Part shown: positions 32,535 to 40,442 of the stretch, in pieces
Layout: each line of letters opens with the position of its first letter
Position numbering within the stretch: position 1 is the stretch's first letter
Source: Streptomyces sp. NRRL B-1347
GTDB taxonomy: Bacteria > Actinomycetota > Actinomycetes > Streptomycetales > Streptomycetaceae
NCBI RefSeq assembly: GCF_000720325.1
Contig: NZ_JOJM01000047.1
Coordinates: 4,120 to 68,119, forward strand
Direction of reading: 5' to 3'
Length of the DNA: 64,000 nt
Program-made: the position numbers and the translations under genes
Notes under the pieces: model-generated
Databases searched by the model: none
Seen by the model: the letters and a program-made list of their open reading frames with translations, nothing else
Told to the model about the DNA's origin: nothing

Positions 32535-33322
32535 CGACGCGCCCACGCCCCGTCTCCCCTGTGGGCAATCGTTCCGCAGGGCGAGTGGGGCATCCCCCGC
32601 TCGAGCGGAGCCGAGAGCTTGGGGAGGGGTGGGCACAGCCCACACCGCCCCGCAGCGACGACGAGACCTCCGCGGGGCGGAACCGCTACGCCCCCTGGGC
32701 CCTCGCCGCCTTCGCCCTGGCCGCGCTCGGCGACCTGGCAGGCGTCGCGGCCGGCTCCGACCTCGCCCACACCGTCCTGAAGCCCCTCCTCATGCCGACG
32801 CTGGCCCTCTACGTGGTGTTCAGCGGCGGCCCCCGCCTCCTCGTGGCAGCGCTGGCCTTCGGCTGGGGCGGCGACACCCTCCTCCTGGCGGACGCCGACC
32901 CCGCGTTCCTCGCCGGAATGGTGTCCTTCGCGGCGGGCCACGTCTGCTACCTCGCCCTGTTCCGGCGGCACGGCACCGGCCACCCCCGGGCCCGGGGCGC
33001 GGGCCTGGTCCTCGCCTACGGCGCGGCGCTCGGCGTCACCGTGGCGCTGCTCTGGCCCGACCTGCCGGCCGACATGCGGATCCCGGTCGCGGGCTACAGC
33101 CTGCTCCTCACGGCGATGGCGGGCGGCGCCACCACCCTGGGTCTCACCGCGGCCACGGGCGGCGCGCTGTTCCTGCTGTCGGACACGCTCATCGCGACCG
33201 ACGTGGCCGACTGGCCGCAGGCCCCGCGGCCCGACTTCTGGATCATGCTCACCTATCTGGCGGCCCAGGCCCTCCTGGCCCGCTCCGTCCTCACCAGCGG
33301 ATCGGCAGCGGCACGGCGGTGA
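32531..33322 (+). CDS. YhhN-family lysoplasmalogenase
   Basis: A 263-residue membrane protein of the YhhN/TMEM86 family (PF07947), whose members hydrolyse the vinyl ether bond of lysoplasmalogens. The membrane part begins at about residue 53 (YAPWALAAFALAALGDLAGV) with seven to eight helices, including TVLKPLLMPTLALYV, WGGDTLLL, SFAAGHVCYLALF and LFLLSDTLIA. The N-terminal ~50 residues are unusual: residues 11-38 are the translation of a common Streptomyces intergenic repeat. The start overlaps the previous stop (ATGA), so a shorter start inside the repeat is less likely. The 3' end overlaps the convergent copD-like gene by 32 bases. Confidence 0.88.
   Translation: MTTRPRPVSPVGNRSAGRVGHPPLERSRELGEGWAQPTPPRSDDETSAGRNRYAPWALAAFALAALGDLAGVAAGSDLAHTVLKPLLMPTLALYVVFSGGPRLLVAALAFGWGGDTLLLADADPAFLAGMVSFAAGHVCYLALFRRHGTGHPRARGAGLVLAYGAALGVTVALLWPDLPADMRIPVAGYSLLLTAMAGGATTLGLTAATGGALFLLSDTLIATDVADWPQAPRPDFWIMLTYLAAQALLARSVLTSGSAAARR
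32561..32643 (+). repeat. Common Streptomyces repeat embedded in a coding region
   Basis: It opens GTGGGCAATCGTTCCGCAGG, contains CCCCCGCTCGAGCGGAGCCG and AGAGCTTGGGG, and ends in the perfect hairpin GTGGGC-ACA-GCCCAC. I know this pattern as a frequent intergenic element in Streptomyces genomes; here it is read in frame inside the lysoplasmalogenase gene. Confidence 0.75.
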
Positions 33323-34406
33323 GCAGCGCCGACACGGCGACCACCGCGCCGAGTACGAACACCTCGGCGCGCGCGGGCGTGTAGGCGGCGGTCCTGTCGC
33401 CTCCGGAGTGCCGCTTCAGCCGGCGCCGGGCGAGCAGCGCGAGGACGGCGACGACGGCCACGAGCAGCAGCTTGGCGAGCATCGTGCGGCCGTACGCGGT
33501 CGTCGTCAGCTGGTCGGCGACCGTGTCCGGCGGCATCCGGCGCAGCGTGCTGAGGATCCCGGTCGCGGTGATCGCGGCGAACAGGACGGCGGCCACGCGC
33601 GCGTAGAGACCCAGTACAGCAACGGCCGCCTCCGGGGCGGACGTTCGCCAGCGCCACAGGATCCGCAGCGCGTACAGCAGGCCGCCCGCCCACAGCGCCG
33701 CGCACGTCAGATGGACCAGGGTCAGGCCGGAGCCCACCAGGGCGGCGTCCTCCGTGGGCGGGTGGGCGCGCAGCGCCTCCGCGACGACCACCGCCGCCAG
33801 CGGCAGGACCGCGCTGTCCGGGCGGCGCGTCCGCGCGCACAGCGCGGCCACGACGAACGCGTTGACCTCAAGGAGCGCGAGGCGGCCGTCCCGCGTCGCG
33901 TACAGGCCGCCGACGTCCAGGTCCGACGGCTGCTGCGGCACCAGATTGCCGCTGGCCACCACCGACGCGAGACCCAGTGCCGCGACGAAGCCCGCGCCCG
34001 CCGCCCACCACCCCCACGCGGGCGGCGCCGACGCCATCGGCGCCCCGGGCACACGGCGCGCGACGCGGCGCAGGAACACCTCGCCCAGCTGCACGCACAG
34101 CGCGGCGAACAGGACCGTCCGCAGAAACGTGATGCCCTGCGTGCCGGGCGCCTCGGCCTCGCCGGTACCGTCGAGCACGGCCGCGGGGCCGAACAGCGGT
34201 ACCACCGCGGCGACGGCCACGAGCACGAGCAGGGCGAGGGCCCGGCCCGGCGACGGGCGGCGGCGCGCGGCACGGCGCTCCGCGCGCGGGGCGGTGTCCG
34301 CCTCTCCCGAGGCCTCGCCTTCCGCCGCCGCGCGGGCGCCCGCCGCCAGGGAGTCTCCGGTTTCCACGGACGGTCGTATGGTCACTACACGATCTTCACC
34401 AGTCAT
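33291..34406 (-). CDS. CopD-family copper-related membrane protein
   Basis: A 371-residue membrane protein with the CopD domain (PF05425) in its C-terminal half. About eight or nine helices are visible; FLRTVLFAALCVQLGEVFLRRV, LVHLTCAALWAGGLLYALRILWRW and TTTAYGRTMLAKLLLVAVVAVLALL are typical. The N-terminal 45 residues are an Ala/Arg/Glu-rich cytoplasmic tail. CopD proteins take part in copper uptake with CopC, but no copC is adjacent. ATG at 34406 has GGAG five bases upstream. Confidence 0.85.
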   Translation of the reverse strand: MTGEDRVVTIRPSVETGDSLAAGARAAAEGEASGEADTAPRAERRAARRRPSPGRALALLVLVAVAAVVPLFGPAAVLDGTGEAEAPGTQGITFLRTVLFAALCVQLGEVFLRRVARRVPGAPMASAPPAWGWWAAGAGFVAALGLASVVASGNLVPQQPSDLDVGGLYATRDGRLALLEVNAFVVAALCARTRRPDSAVLPLAAVVVAEALRAHPPTEDAALVGSGLTLVHLTCAALWAGGLLYALRILWRWRTSAPEAAVAVLGLYARVAAVLFAAITATGILSTLRRMPPDTVADQLTTTAYGRTMLAKLLLVAVVAVLALLARRRLKRHSGGDRTAAYTPARAEVFVLGAVVAVSALLTAVPLPIRW

Positions 34407-34469
34407 CCCACTCCGGGGCAAGTCCGGGCAAACAACTGGAGTGCTGCCTTTCCGCCCGCCGGGCCCTGG

Positions 34470-35903
34470 TCAGCGCCACACGGGTGCGTCCGCGCCCCAA
34501 GGGCCCGGCGGGCGCGCCCAGTTCACCGGCCCGCCGGTGAAGGCGACCGGAGGGAGGGCGTGGCGCAGCCGCCCGAGGGGGCTGTCCGTGTGAGCGAGCC
34601 GGTCCGTGGGGTCGTACTCGACCGCGGGGCCGTGGGCGGCTGTCCCGTCGTCCGTCGGGCACCCCAGGGTGTCGTCACCGTCCACCGCTCCGGTCAGCCA
34701 CGCCGCCGTGCGGGCCAACGCGAGCCGCGCCACCCGCGTGCCGCCCGCGCCGTCGGTGCGCTGCTCGGTGAGCGCCCGCAGGACCGCCGCGGCCAGCAGA
34801 TAGCCCGTGCCGTGGTCCAGGGCCTGCGCGGGCAGCGCGCCGGGCTGCTCCTGCGAGCCCTCCAGGGCGGCGATGCCCGTCGCCACCTGCACCAGGCTGT
34901 CGAACCCGCGCCGGTGCGCCCACGGCCCCCGCGCGCCCCACGCCGACAGCTGCGCCACCACCAGACCCGGGCGGCGCTCGGCGAGCGCCTCGGGGGAGAG
35001 CCCGAACCGGTCGAGGGCGCCGGGCCGGTAGCCGGTCACCACCACGTCGGCCCCGGCGAGCAGTTCCTCGAACGTCCGCAGGCCCGCGCGGCCGCCGAGG
35101 TCGAGGGTCGTGGAGCGCTTGCCGAAGCCCGTGTCCGCGTGCTGGTCGGGTAGCTCCGGGCGGTGCGGCGGGTCCACGCGCAGCACGTCCGTGCCGAGCA
35201 GCGCGAGCGTGCGGGTCGCGACCGGGCCCGCGATGACCCGGGTGAGGTCGAGGACGCGCACCCCGGACGCGGGAAGCAGCGGGCCGAAGGGGAGCGGCGG
35301 GCCGTCGGACAGCGGCGGCAGGGTGCGCGGCGCGCCGCCGTCGAGCCGCTCGCGCTCCACGAGAGGCAGCCGCGCCACGGCCGCGGCCTGCGGGTGCGCG
35401 GCCCACTCCCGCGGGGTGCGCAGCGCGACGGCCAGGCCACCGGCGGCGTACACCATGTCTTCGATCTCGACGCCGGGCAGCGCCGCGAGCCGCGCTGCCA
35501 CCGAGTCCACGGTCGCCGCGCTCTCTGAAAGACCGAGGGCGGCGAGCAGGCGCTCCCGGTGATGGGGGTAGTTCGCGTGCGTCCGCACCCAACCGTCGGC
35601 GGTACGCCAGAACCGCGACAGGGGCGCGAAGGTGACCGGCGCGCGCCCGTCCACGAGCAGTTGCCGTTCACTGGTGAACGCGGCGGCCACGGCACCGTCG
35701 TCCACGCGCGCGTGCGGTACGGACCGCCCCGTGCGCAGGGCCGCGAGCTCGGCCGCCGCGAGCGCGCAGACACCGACGCAGGCCCGCGCGAGGGCGCGCA
35801 CGGGAAGCCGCGCGATCAGGGTGTCGTCGCGCACCACCGGGGAGAGGTGCGCCAACGTCTCCGGGGCACCACCGAGCGCCGCCCAGGCGTACGAGGCCCG
35901 CAC
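34470..35903 (-). CDS. CaiB/BaiF-type CoA transferase (family III)
   Basis: A 477-residue family III CoA transferase homologue (PF02515). The C-terminal ~250 residues have the canonical core: LPASGVRVLDLTRVIAGPVATRTLALLGTDVLRVDPP, DLGGRAGLRTFEELLAGADVVVTGYRPGALDRFGL, and AWGARGPWAHRRGFDSLVQ. The N-terminal ~200 residues (SERQLLVDGRAPVTFAPLSRFWRTADGWVRTHANYPHHRERLLAAL) look like a second, degenerate CaiB-like half. The GTG at 35903 overlaps the preceding stop (TAGTG). Substrate acids are unknown. The invariant nucleophilic Asp is not clearly placed, so activity is uncertain. Confidence 0.85.
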   Translation of the reverse strand: MRASYAWAALGGAPETLAHLSPVVRDDTLIARLPVRALARACVGVCALAAAELAALRTGRSVPHARVDDGAVAAAFTSERQLLVDGRAPVTFAPLSRFWRTADGWVRTHANYPHHRERLLAALGLSESAATVDSVAARLAALPGVEIEDMVYAAGGLAVALRTPREWAAHPQAAAVARLPLVERERLDGGAPRTLPPLSDGPPLPFGPLLPASGVRVLDLTRVIAGPVATRTLALLGTDVLRVDPPHRPELPDQHADTGFGKRSTTLDLGGRAGLRTFEELLAGADVVVTGYRPGALDRFGLSPEALAERRPGLVVAQLSAWGARGPWAHRRGFDSLVQVATGIAALEGSQEQPGALPAQALDHGTGYLLAAAVLRALTEQRTDGAGGTRVARLALARTAAWLTGAVDGDDTLGCPTDDGTAAHGPAVEYDPTDRLAHTDSPLGRLRHALPPVAFTGGPVNWARPPGPWGADAPVWR

Positions 35904-36469
35904 TACGGGGTCGGTCCCGTGGCCCCGGGCTCCGAGGCCGCCGACCACCACAGCCGGATCTCGTCCGCGGGGTCCGAGGGCCGCAGCTCCCAGCCGCGCG
36001 CGGTGGCAGCCTCGACCACGTAGCCGCCGCCCACGCCCCGGTACTTGCGCAGCGGCACCTCGCACTCCGTCGGCGGGTTGGGCTTCTTGTCCTCCTTGGG
36101 CTTCGACGCCCGCTTCGTCCAGGTGTCGAGATATCCGTCGACCCGCGCCCGGTAGAAGGCGGCGTCGCCCTCGTGCCGCAGCTCGGGCCAGGTCACGGTC
36201 CAGCGCGGCCAGATCGAGATCAGCCCCAGGACCCGGTCCATGACGCGGTCGGCGCCGCTCTCGAACCCCGGGATCACGGTGAGGATCTCCGCGAACAGGG
36301 CGATCACGAAGGCCACCACGGCGAGGACGAGCAGCAGCAGCCACCACACCGGCAGCACGACCACCGTGACCAGGAACCGCAGGACCAGCTGCCACGTCGG
36401 GCGCACCGGCTCGGCGCGCCACTGCTCGGGGCCTTCGTGGACGAATGACGAGTCTCGGTAGGCGTACAT
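35903..36469 (-). CDS. Membrane protein of unknown function
   Basis: A 188-residue protein: a short polar N-terminus (MYAYRDSSFVHEGPEQWRAEPVRPTW), two closely spaced membrane helices (LVLRFLVTVVVLPVWWLLLLVLAVVAFVIALFAEILTVI, ~30-68), then a soluble domain with an unusual Lys-rich stretch (TKRASKPKEDKKPNPP). The ATG at 36469 has AGAGGA eight bases upstream and is preferred over one three codons earlier. It is coupled to the CoA transferase gene by a one-base overlap. No known family is recognised. Confidence 0.78.
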   Translation of the reverse strand: MYAYRDSSFVHEGPEQWRAEPVRPTWQLVLRFLVTVVVLPVWWLLLLVLAVVAFVIALFAEILTVIPGFESGADRVMDRVLGLISIWPRWTVTWPELRHEGDAAFYRARVDGYLDTWTKRASKPKEDKKPNPPTECEVPLRKYRGVGGGYVVEAATARGWELRPSDPADEIRLWWSAASEPGATGPTP

Positions 36470-36565
36470 GAGCGGCATCCTCTCGCGAGGGGCCGGGCGG
36501 TCCGCAACCGCCCGGCCCCGACCGCCTCCCGGCGGTCCCAGTTGCTCCCGTAAGGGGCTGCTTCG

Positions 36566-38116
36566 CTACTTCCGCACGGCGTCCAGCGCGTCGATCATGC
36601 CCACGCCGTAGAAGCCGTTCTTGTTCTTGCTCCCCTCGCACACCGCGTCGACCTTGCCGTCGCCGTCGATGTCGTAGGGGTTGGTGCACGCCGTCGCGTC
36701 GGCCTGCTTGTACAGCAGGGCCTTCACCCGGGCCGCCGAGGCCTTGGGGTGCGTCGACTTGATGAGCGCGGCCACGCCCGCGGCGTGCGGCGACGCCATC
36801 GACGTGCCCGCCTTGTAGCCGAACTTGCCGCCCGGAAGGGTCGACAGGATCAGACCGCTGGTGGCGGGCGGCTGCGGCTTCTGGAACGCCGTCGAGTCGC
36901 CGCCGGGGGCCGCGATGTCGATGACGCCCTTGCCGTAGTTGGAGAACGAGGACTTGAGGCCCTTCGCGCCCGTGGAGGACACCGTCACGACGCCCGGCAG
37001 CTGCGACGGCAGGTCGAAGCAGTCCGCGGTCTTGATGGTGCGCTCGACCGGCGTCGTGTCGTTCGGGCTCGACTTGTCGACGATCTCGTCCTGGGCGAGG
37101 TCCGTCTTGGCGTTGCCCGCCGCCGCCACGTTCACGGCGCCCTTGCGCTCCGCGTACCGGCTGGCGCGGCCGACCGCGTCGACCAGGGCCCGCTGATCGT
37201 CGTCCGTACGGCAGTTGAACAGCCACGGGTCGGTGTAGTAGCTGCTGTTGGTGACGTCGACGCCGTGGTCGGCCGCCCACACGAAGCCGCAGACGACGGC
37301 CTCCGTGTAGTACAGGCCGGTCGCCGGCTCGGCCACCTTCAGGCTCGCCACCTTCACGCCGGGCGCGACACCGGTGATGCCCGTGCCGTTCTTCGCGGCG
37401 GCGATGGTGCCCGCCACGTGCATGCCGTGGTCGCTCTCCTTGGCCACCGGCCGCCACGCGTTGTCCTTCTGCGTGGGCACGCCGCCCAGGCAGCTGGCGG
37501 ACGCGTTCCTGTCGAAGTTCGGGGCGATGTCCGGGTGCGTGTCGTCGACTCCGGAGTCGAGGACGCCGACCGTCACCTTCGGGCTGCCCAGGGACTCCTT
37601 GTGCGCCTGGTCCGCCTTGATGGCGGGCAGGTCCCACTGGAGCGGCTCCAGCTCGTCCTGGCCGTCGGCCGCCGTGCCCGCGGCGGCCTCGGCCTCCTTG
37701 GCGGACAGCGGCCGCGCCGCGTCGATGTCGTCGCTGGTCTGCGCGGACAGCGGCGCGGTGCGCGTGGCCCCCGCCGACTGCACGCCCTTGACCCCGCGGA
37801 TCTTCTTCGCGAAGTCCGGGTCCGAGGAGTGCACGACGATGACGCCGATCCGGTCGTACGCGATGACGACGTCCCCGCCCGCCTTGGCGATGGCCTTCTT
37901 GACGTACTTCGACGTCCGGTCGCCGTGCCCCTTGCGGACGTTGACGACGTAGCTCATGGCCGAACCGTCGGCCTTCGCCGCCTGCGCGGCGGGGGCGGAC
38001 GGCGCGTCGGGCTGCGCCGACGCCGTGCCCGGCAGGAAGGCGAGCGCGGACACCACGGCCACGCCGAGCGGCAGGGCGAGCGCGCGGCGCCCGAAGGATG
38101 CGGAGTGCCTGGTCAC
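36566..38116 (-). CDS. Secreted S8 subtilisin-like protease (second of tandem)
   Basis: A 516-residue exported subtilase. The signal peptide (VTRHSASFGRRALALPLGVAVVSALAFLPGTASA) ends at about residue 34. An inhibitor_I9-like pro-region follows (YVVNVRKGHGDRTSKYVKKAIAKAGGDV), then the S8 domain: Asp187 in VGVLDSGVDD, His230 in SDHGMHVAG, Asn335 in AAGN, Ser439 in AGTSMASPHAAG. Its C-terminus has a calcium-loop-like DIDGDGKVD (482-490). The GTG at 38116 follows GGGGAG; it lies 14 bases after the stop of its tandem paralogue. Confidence 0.92.
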   Translation of the reverse strand: MTRHSASFGRRALALPLGVAVVSALAFLPGTASAQPDAPSAPAAQAAKADGSAMSYVVNVRKGHGDRTSKYVKKAIAKAGGDVVIAYDRIGVIVVHSSDPDFAKKIRGVKGVQSAGATRTAPLSAQTSDDIDAARPLSAKEAEAAAGTAADGQDELEPLQWDLPAIKADQAHKESLGSPKVTVGVLDSGVDDTHPDIAPNFDRNASASCLGGVPTQKDNAWRPVAKESDHGMHVAGTIAAAKNGTGITGVAPGVKVASLKVAEPATGLYYTEAVVCGFVWAADHGVDVTNSSYYTDPWLFNCRTDDDQRALVDAVGRASRYAERKGAVNVAAAGNAKTDLAQDEIVDKSSPNDTTPVERTIKTADCFDLPSQLPGVVTVSSTGAKGLKSSFSNYGKGVIDIAAPGGDSTAFQKPQPPATSGLILSTLPGGKFGYKAGTSMASPHAAGVAALIKSTHPKASAARVKALLYKQADATACTNPYDIDGDGKVDAVCEGSKNKNGFYGVGMIDALDAVRK

Positions 38117-38130
38117 GTAGGTGCTCCCCT

Positions 38131-39714
38131 TCACTTCTTCGTCACGGCGTCGAGCGCGTCGACGATGCCGTAGCCGTAGAAGCCGTTGCGGTTCTTGTCG
38201 CCCTTGCAGACCGCGTCGACCTTGCCGTCACCGTCCGGGTCGTACGGCTTGTCCGGGCAGCCCGGGTTGTCCGCCTGCTTCTTGAGGAGCTTCTGCAGCT
38301 GGGCCGGGCCCGCCTTGGGGTGCGTGGACTTCAGCAGGGCCGCGACGCCCGCGGCGTGCGGCGACGCCATCGAGGTGCCCTGCAGCCAGGCGTACTCGCC
38401 GCCCGGCATCGTGGAGAGGATGCCGCCGTCCTTCGACGGGGTGTCCGTCGGCTTCTGGTAGCGGCGGTCGCCGCCGGGGGCCGCGATGTCGACGACGCCG
38501 TTGCCGTACGTCGAGTAGTACGACTTGGCCTTGTACACGCCGGTCGCGCTGACCGTGACGACGCCCGGGAGCTGGGTCGGCACGTCGAGGCACTTGTGCG
38601 GGTCGATGGTGCGCTTGACCGGCGTGGAGTCGTCGGGGCTCGACTCGTCGACGATCTCGTCCGCGTCCAGGTCGTGGTTGGAGTTGCCCGCGGAGGCCAG
38701 GTTGAGGGTGCCCTTGCGCTGGGCGTAGAGCTGGGCCCGGTTGACCGCGTCGAGGATGGCCCGCTGGTCCGGGTCGTCCTTGCAGTTGTACAGCCACGGG
38801 TCCACGTAGTAGCTGTTGTTGGTGATCTCGATGCCGTTGTCGGCGGCGAACACGAAGGCGCAGACGACGCTCTCCGGGTAGAACAGCTCGCTGACCGGGT
38901 CGGCCACCTTGATGCCCGCGACCTTGACGCCGGGTGCCACCCCGGCGACGCCTATGCCGTTGCGGGCGGCGGCTATCTCGCCCGCCACGTGCGTGCCGTG
39001 GTAGTGCTCCTTCTTCGCCGGACGCCAGGCGCCGGGCGAGGTGTCCGCCTTGCCGCCCACACAGCTCGCGGACTGCTTGGCGGAGAAGGTGGGCGCGAGG
39101 TCGGGGTGGGTGTCGTCGACGCCGGTGTCGATGACGCCGACGGTGACCTTCTTGCTGCCCGGGTTGATCTGCGCGGCCTTGTCGGCGCCGATGGCCCGCA
39201 GGTCCCACTGGTCGCCTTCCAGCGGCTCGGCCGCGGCCCTGCCCGAACCGGCCTTCTGCTGGCCCGACTTGGCCCGGTCCACCTGGTCCTTGGACAGGAA
39301 GGCGGGCGCGCCCTCCTCGGTCGTGCCGGCCGCCGTCAGCGGGGCCGTGCGGGTCGCGCCCGCGGACTGCACGCCGCGCACCTTCCGCAGCTGCTTGCCG
39401 AAGTCCGGGTTGGCCGAGTGCGCGACGATCACGCCGATCTTCCGGTACGTCACCACGACCGTGCCGTCGGCCGCGGCGATCGCCTTCTTCACGGAGGCGA
39501 TGGTCTTGGCGTCGGTGCGGGTGTTCACGACGTACGCCAGCTTGCCCGCAGCGGGCGCCTGGACGGCCTGCGCGACCGGCGAGCCGGGCGCGTCGAGCGG
39601 GGCCGCCGTCGCGCCCGGACCGAAGCCGACCGCCGCGGCGAGGGCGACGCCGAGCGGCAGCGCGAGGGTGAGCCGTCTGGACCGGGAAGAGCGCGAGGAG
39701 CGCAGATGAGCCAT
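38131..39714 (-). CDS. Secreted S8 subtilisin-like protease (first of tandem)
   Basis: A 527-residue exported subtilase, paralogous to the next gene. A signal peptide (about 1-38) is followed by a pro-region (KLAYVVNTRTDAKTIASVKKAIAAADGTVVV). The catalytic residues are Asp196 (VGVIDTGVDD), His239 (HYHGTHVAG), oxyanion Asn344 (SAGN) and Ser448 (QGTSMASPHAAG). The C-terminal DPDGDGKVD at 492-500 resembles a calcium loop. GGAGAACCC precedes the ATG. About 360 bp of upstream DNA separate it from the DUF485 gene. Confidence 0.93.
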   Translation of the reverse strand: MAHLRSSRSSRSRRLTLALPLGVALAAAVGFGPGATAAPLDAPGSPVAQAVQAPAAGKLAYVVNTRTDAKTIASVKKAIAAADGTVVVTYRKIGVIVAHSANPDFGKQLRKVRGVQSAGATRTAPLTAAGTTEEGAPAFLSKDQVDRAKSGQQKAGSGRAAAEPLEGDQWDLRAIGADKAAQINPGSKKVTVGVIDTGVDDTHPDLAPTFSAKQSASCVGGKADTSPGAWRPAKKEHYHGTHVAGEIAAARNGIGVAGVAPGVKVAGIKVADPVSELFYPESVVCAFVFAADNGIEITNNSYYVDPWLYNCKDDPDQRAILDAVNRAQLYAQRKGTLNLASAGNSNHDLDADEIVDESSPDDSTPVKRTIDPHKCLDVPTQLPGVVTVSATGVYKAKSYYSTYGNGVVDIAAPGGDRRYQKPTDTPSKDGGILSTMPGGEYAWLQGTSMASPHAAGVAALLKSTHPKAGPAQLQKLLKKQADNPGCPDKPYDPDGDGKVDAVCKGDKNRNGFYGYGIVDALDAVTKK

Positions 39715-39986
39715 GGGTTCTCCACATCATCCGGATACGGAACTGCCCGAACACTGCTGGTGCTCGGGCAGGTGCTGACGGGTGGTGCCAGGTGCATGAC
39801 TAGTTGTGCAGGGTGAAGCTATCCCCAGTGCTCCCGGGCCAGCAATGACTTCTTGCAAAAGGCCGGGAAAGCGCCCGTTCGAGCCGCTCCGGGCGCGCCG
39901 TCGTGACGTTGAACAGTGCACGGACGCAATATCAACCCCCTGTCGGATCACGTCCCCTGGGCCTAACATCACCATCCTCGGCCCAC

Positions 39987-40000
39987 GTGATCCGCGTCAC
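39987..40000. promoter_or_regulatory. Crp-like site upstream of the acetate-symporter operon
   Basis: GTGATCCGCGTCAC is a perfect GTGA-N6-TCAC inverted repeat and fits the GTG(N)6GNCAC pattern reported for Streptomyces Crp. It lies 74 bases before the GTG start at 40074. The surrounding gap (39715-40073) also contains divergent promoter regions but no other gene that I can support. Confidence 0.6.
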
Positions 40001-40073
40001 TTCGAGAGCAGAGCACATGGACCAGACCGCTTCCGTATCCGTCCCCACCACCCCCGTACCACGAGGAGACTCC

Positions 40074-40442
40074 GTGGCCACCGACGCACCGCCACCGTCG
40101 AAGGGCGGCCCAGAACCCACCCGCTCGACGCCCTCCACAGCGGAGTACGTCGCAGTGCAGCAGAGCCCGGAGTTCGGTGAACTGCGCGCCGCGCACCGCT
40201 CGTTCGCGTTCCCGCTCACCATCGCGTTCATCACCTGGTACCTCGTGTACGTCCTGCTTTCGAACTACGCCGGTGGCTTCATGGGCACCAAGGTGGTCGG
40301 CAACATCAACGTCGCGCTCGTGCTCGGCCTCGCGCAGTTCCTCACCACCTTCCTCATCGCCTGGTGGTACTCGCGCCACGCCGCCGCCAAGCTCGACCCG
40401 CGCGCGGACGCCATCAAGTCCCGGATGGAGGGCGGCGCGTGA
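40074..40442 (+). CDS. DUF485 (YjcH-type) membrane protein
   Basis: A 122-residue protein with two membrane helices (FAFPLTIAFITWYLVYVLLSNYA and VALVLGLAQFLTTFLIAWWYSRHA) of the DUF485 family, the constant partner of ActP acetate symporters. The N-terminus is polar and Pro/Ser-rich. The GTG at 40074 follows GAGGAG; an ATG at 40017 is possible. The stop overlaps the actP GTG (GTGA), so the two are coupled. Confidence 0.9.
   Translation: MATDAPPPSKGGPEPTRSTPSTAEYVAVQQSPEFGELRAAHRSFAFPLTIAFITWYLVYVLLSNYAGGFMGTKVVGNINVALVLGLAQFLTTFLIAWWYSRHAAAKLDPRADAIKSRMEGGA

Noticed and set aside
29226..32645. An 1139-codon open frame on the minus strand
   Set aside because: It is antisense to the second amidohydrolase, the VIT1-type and desaturase genes, and its translation is Arg/Gly-rich without domains.
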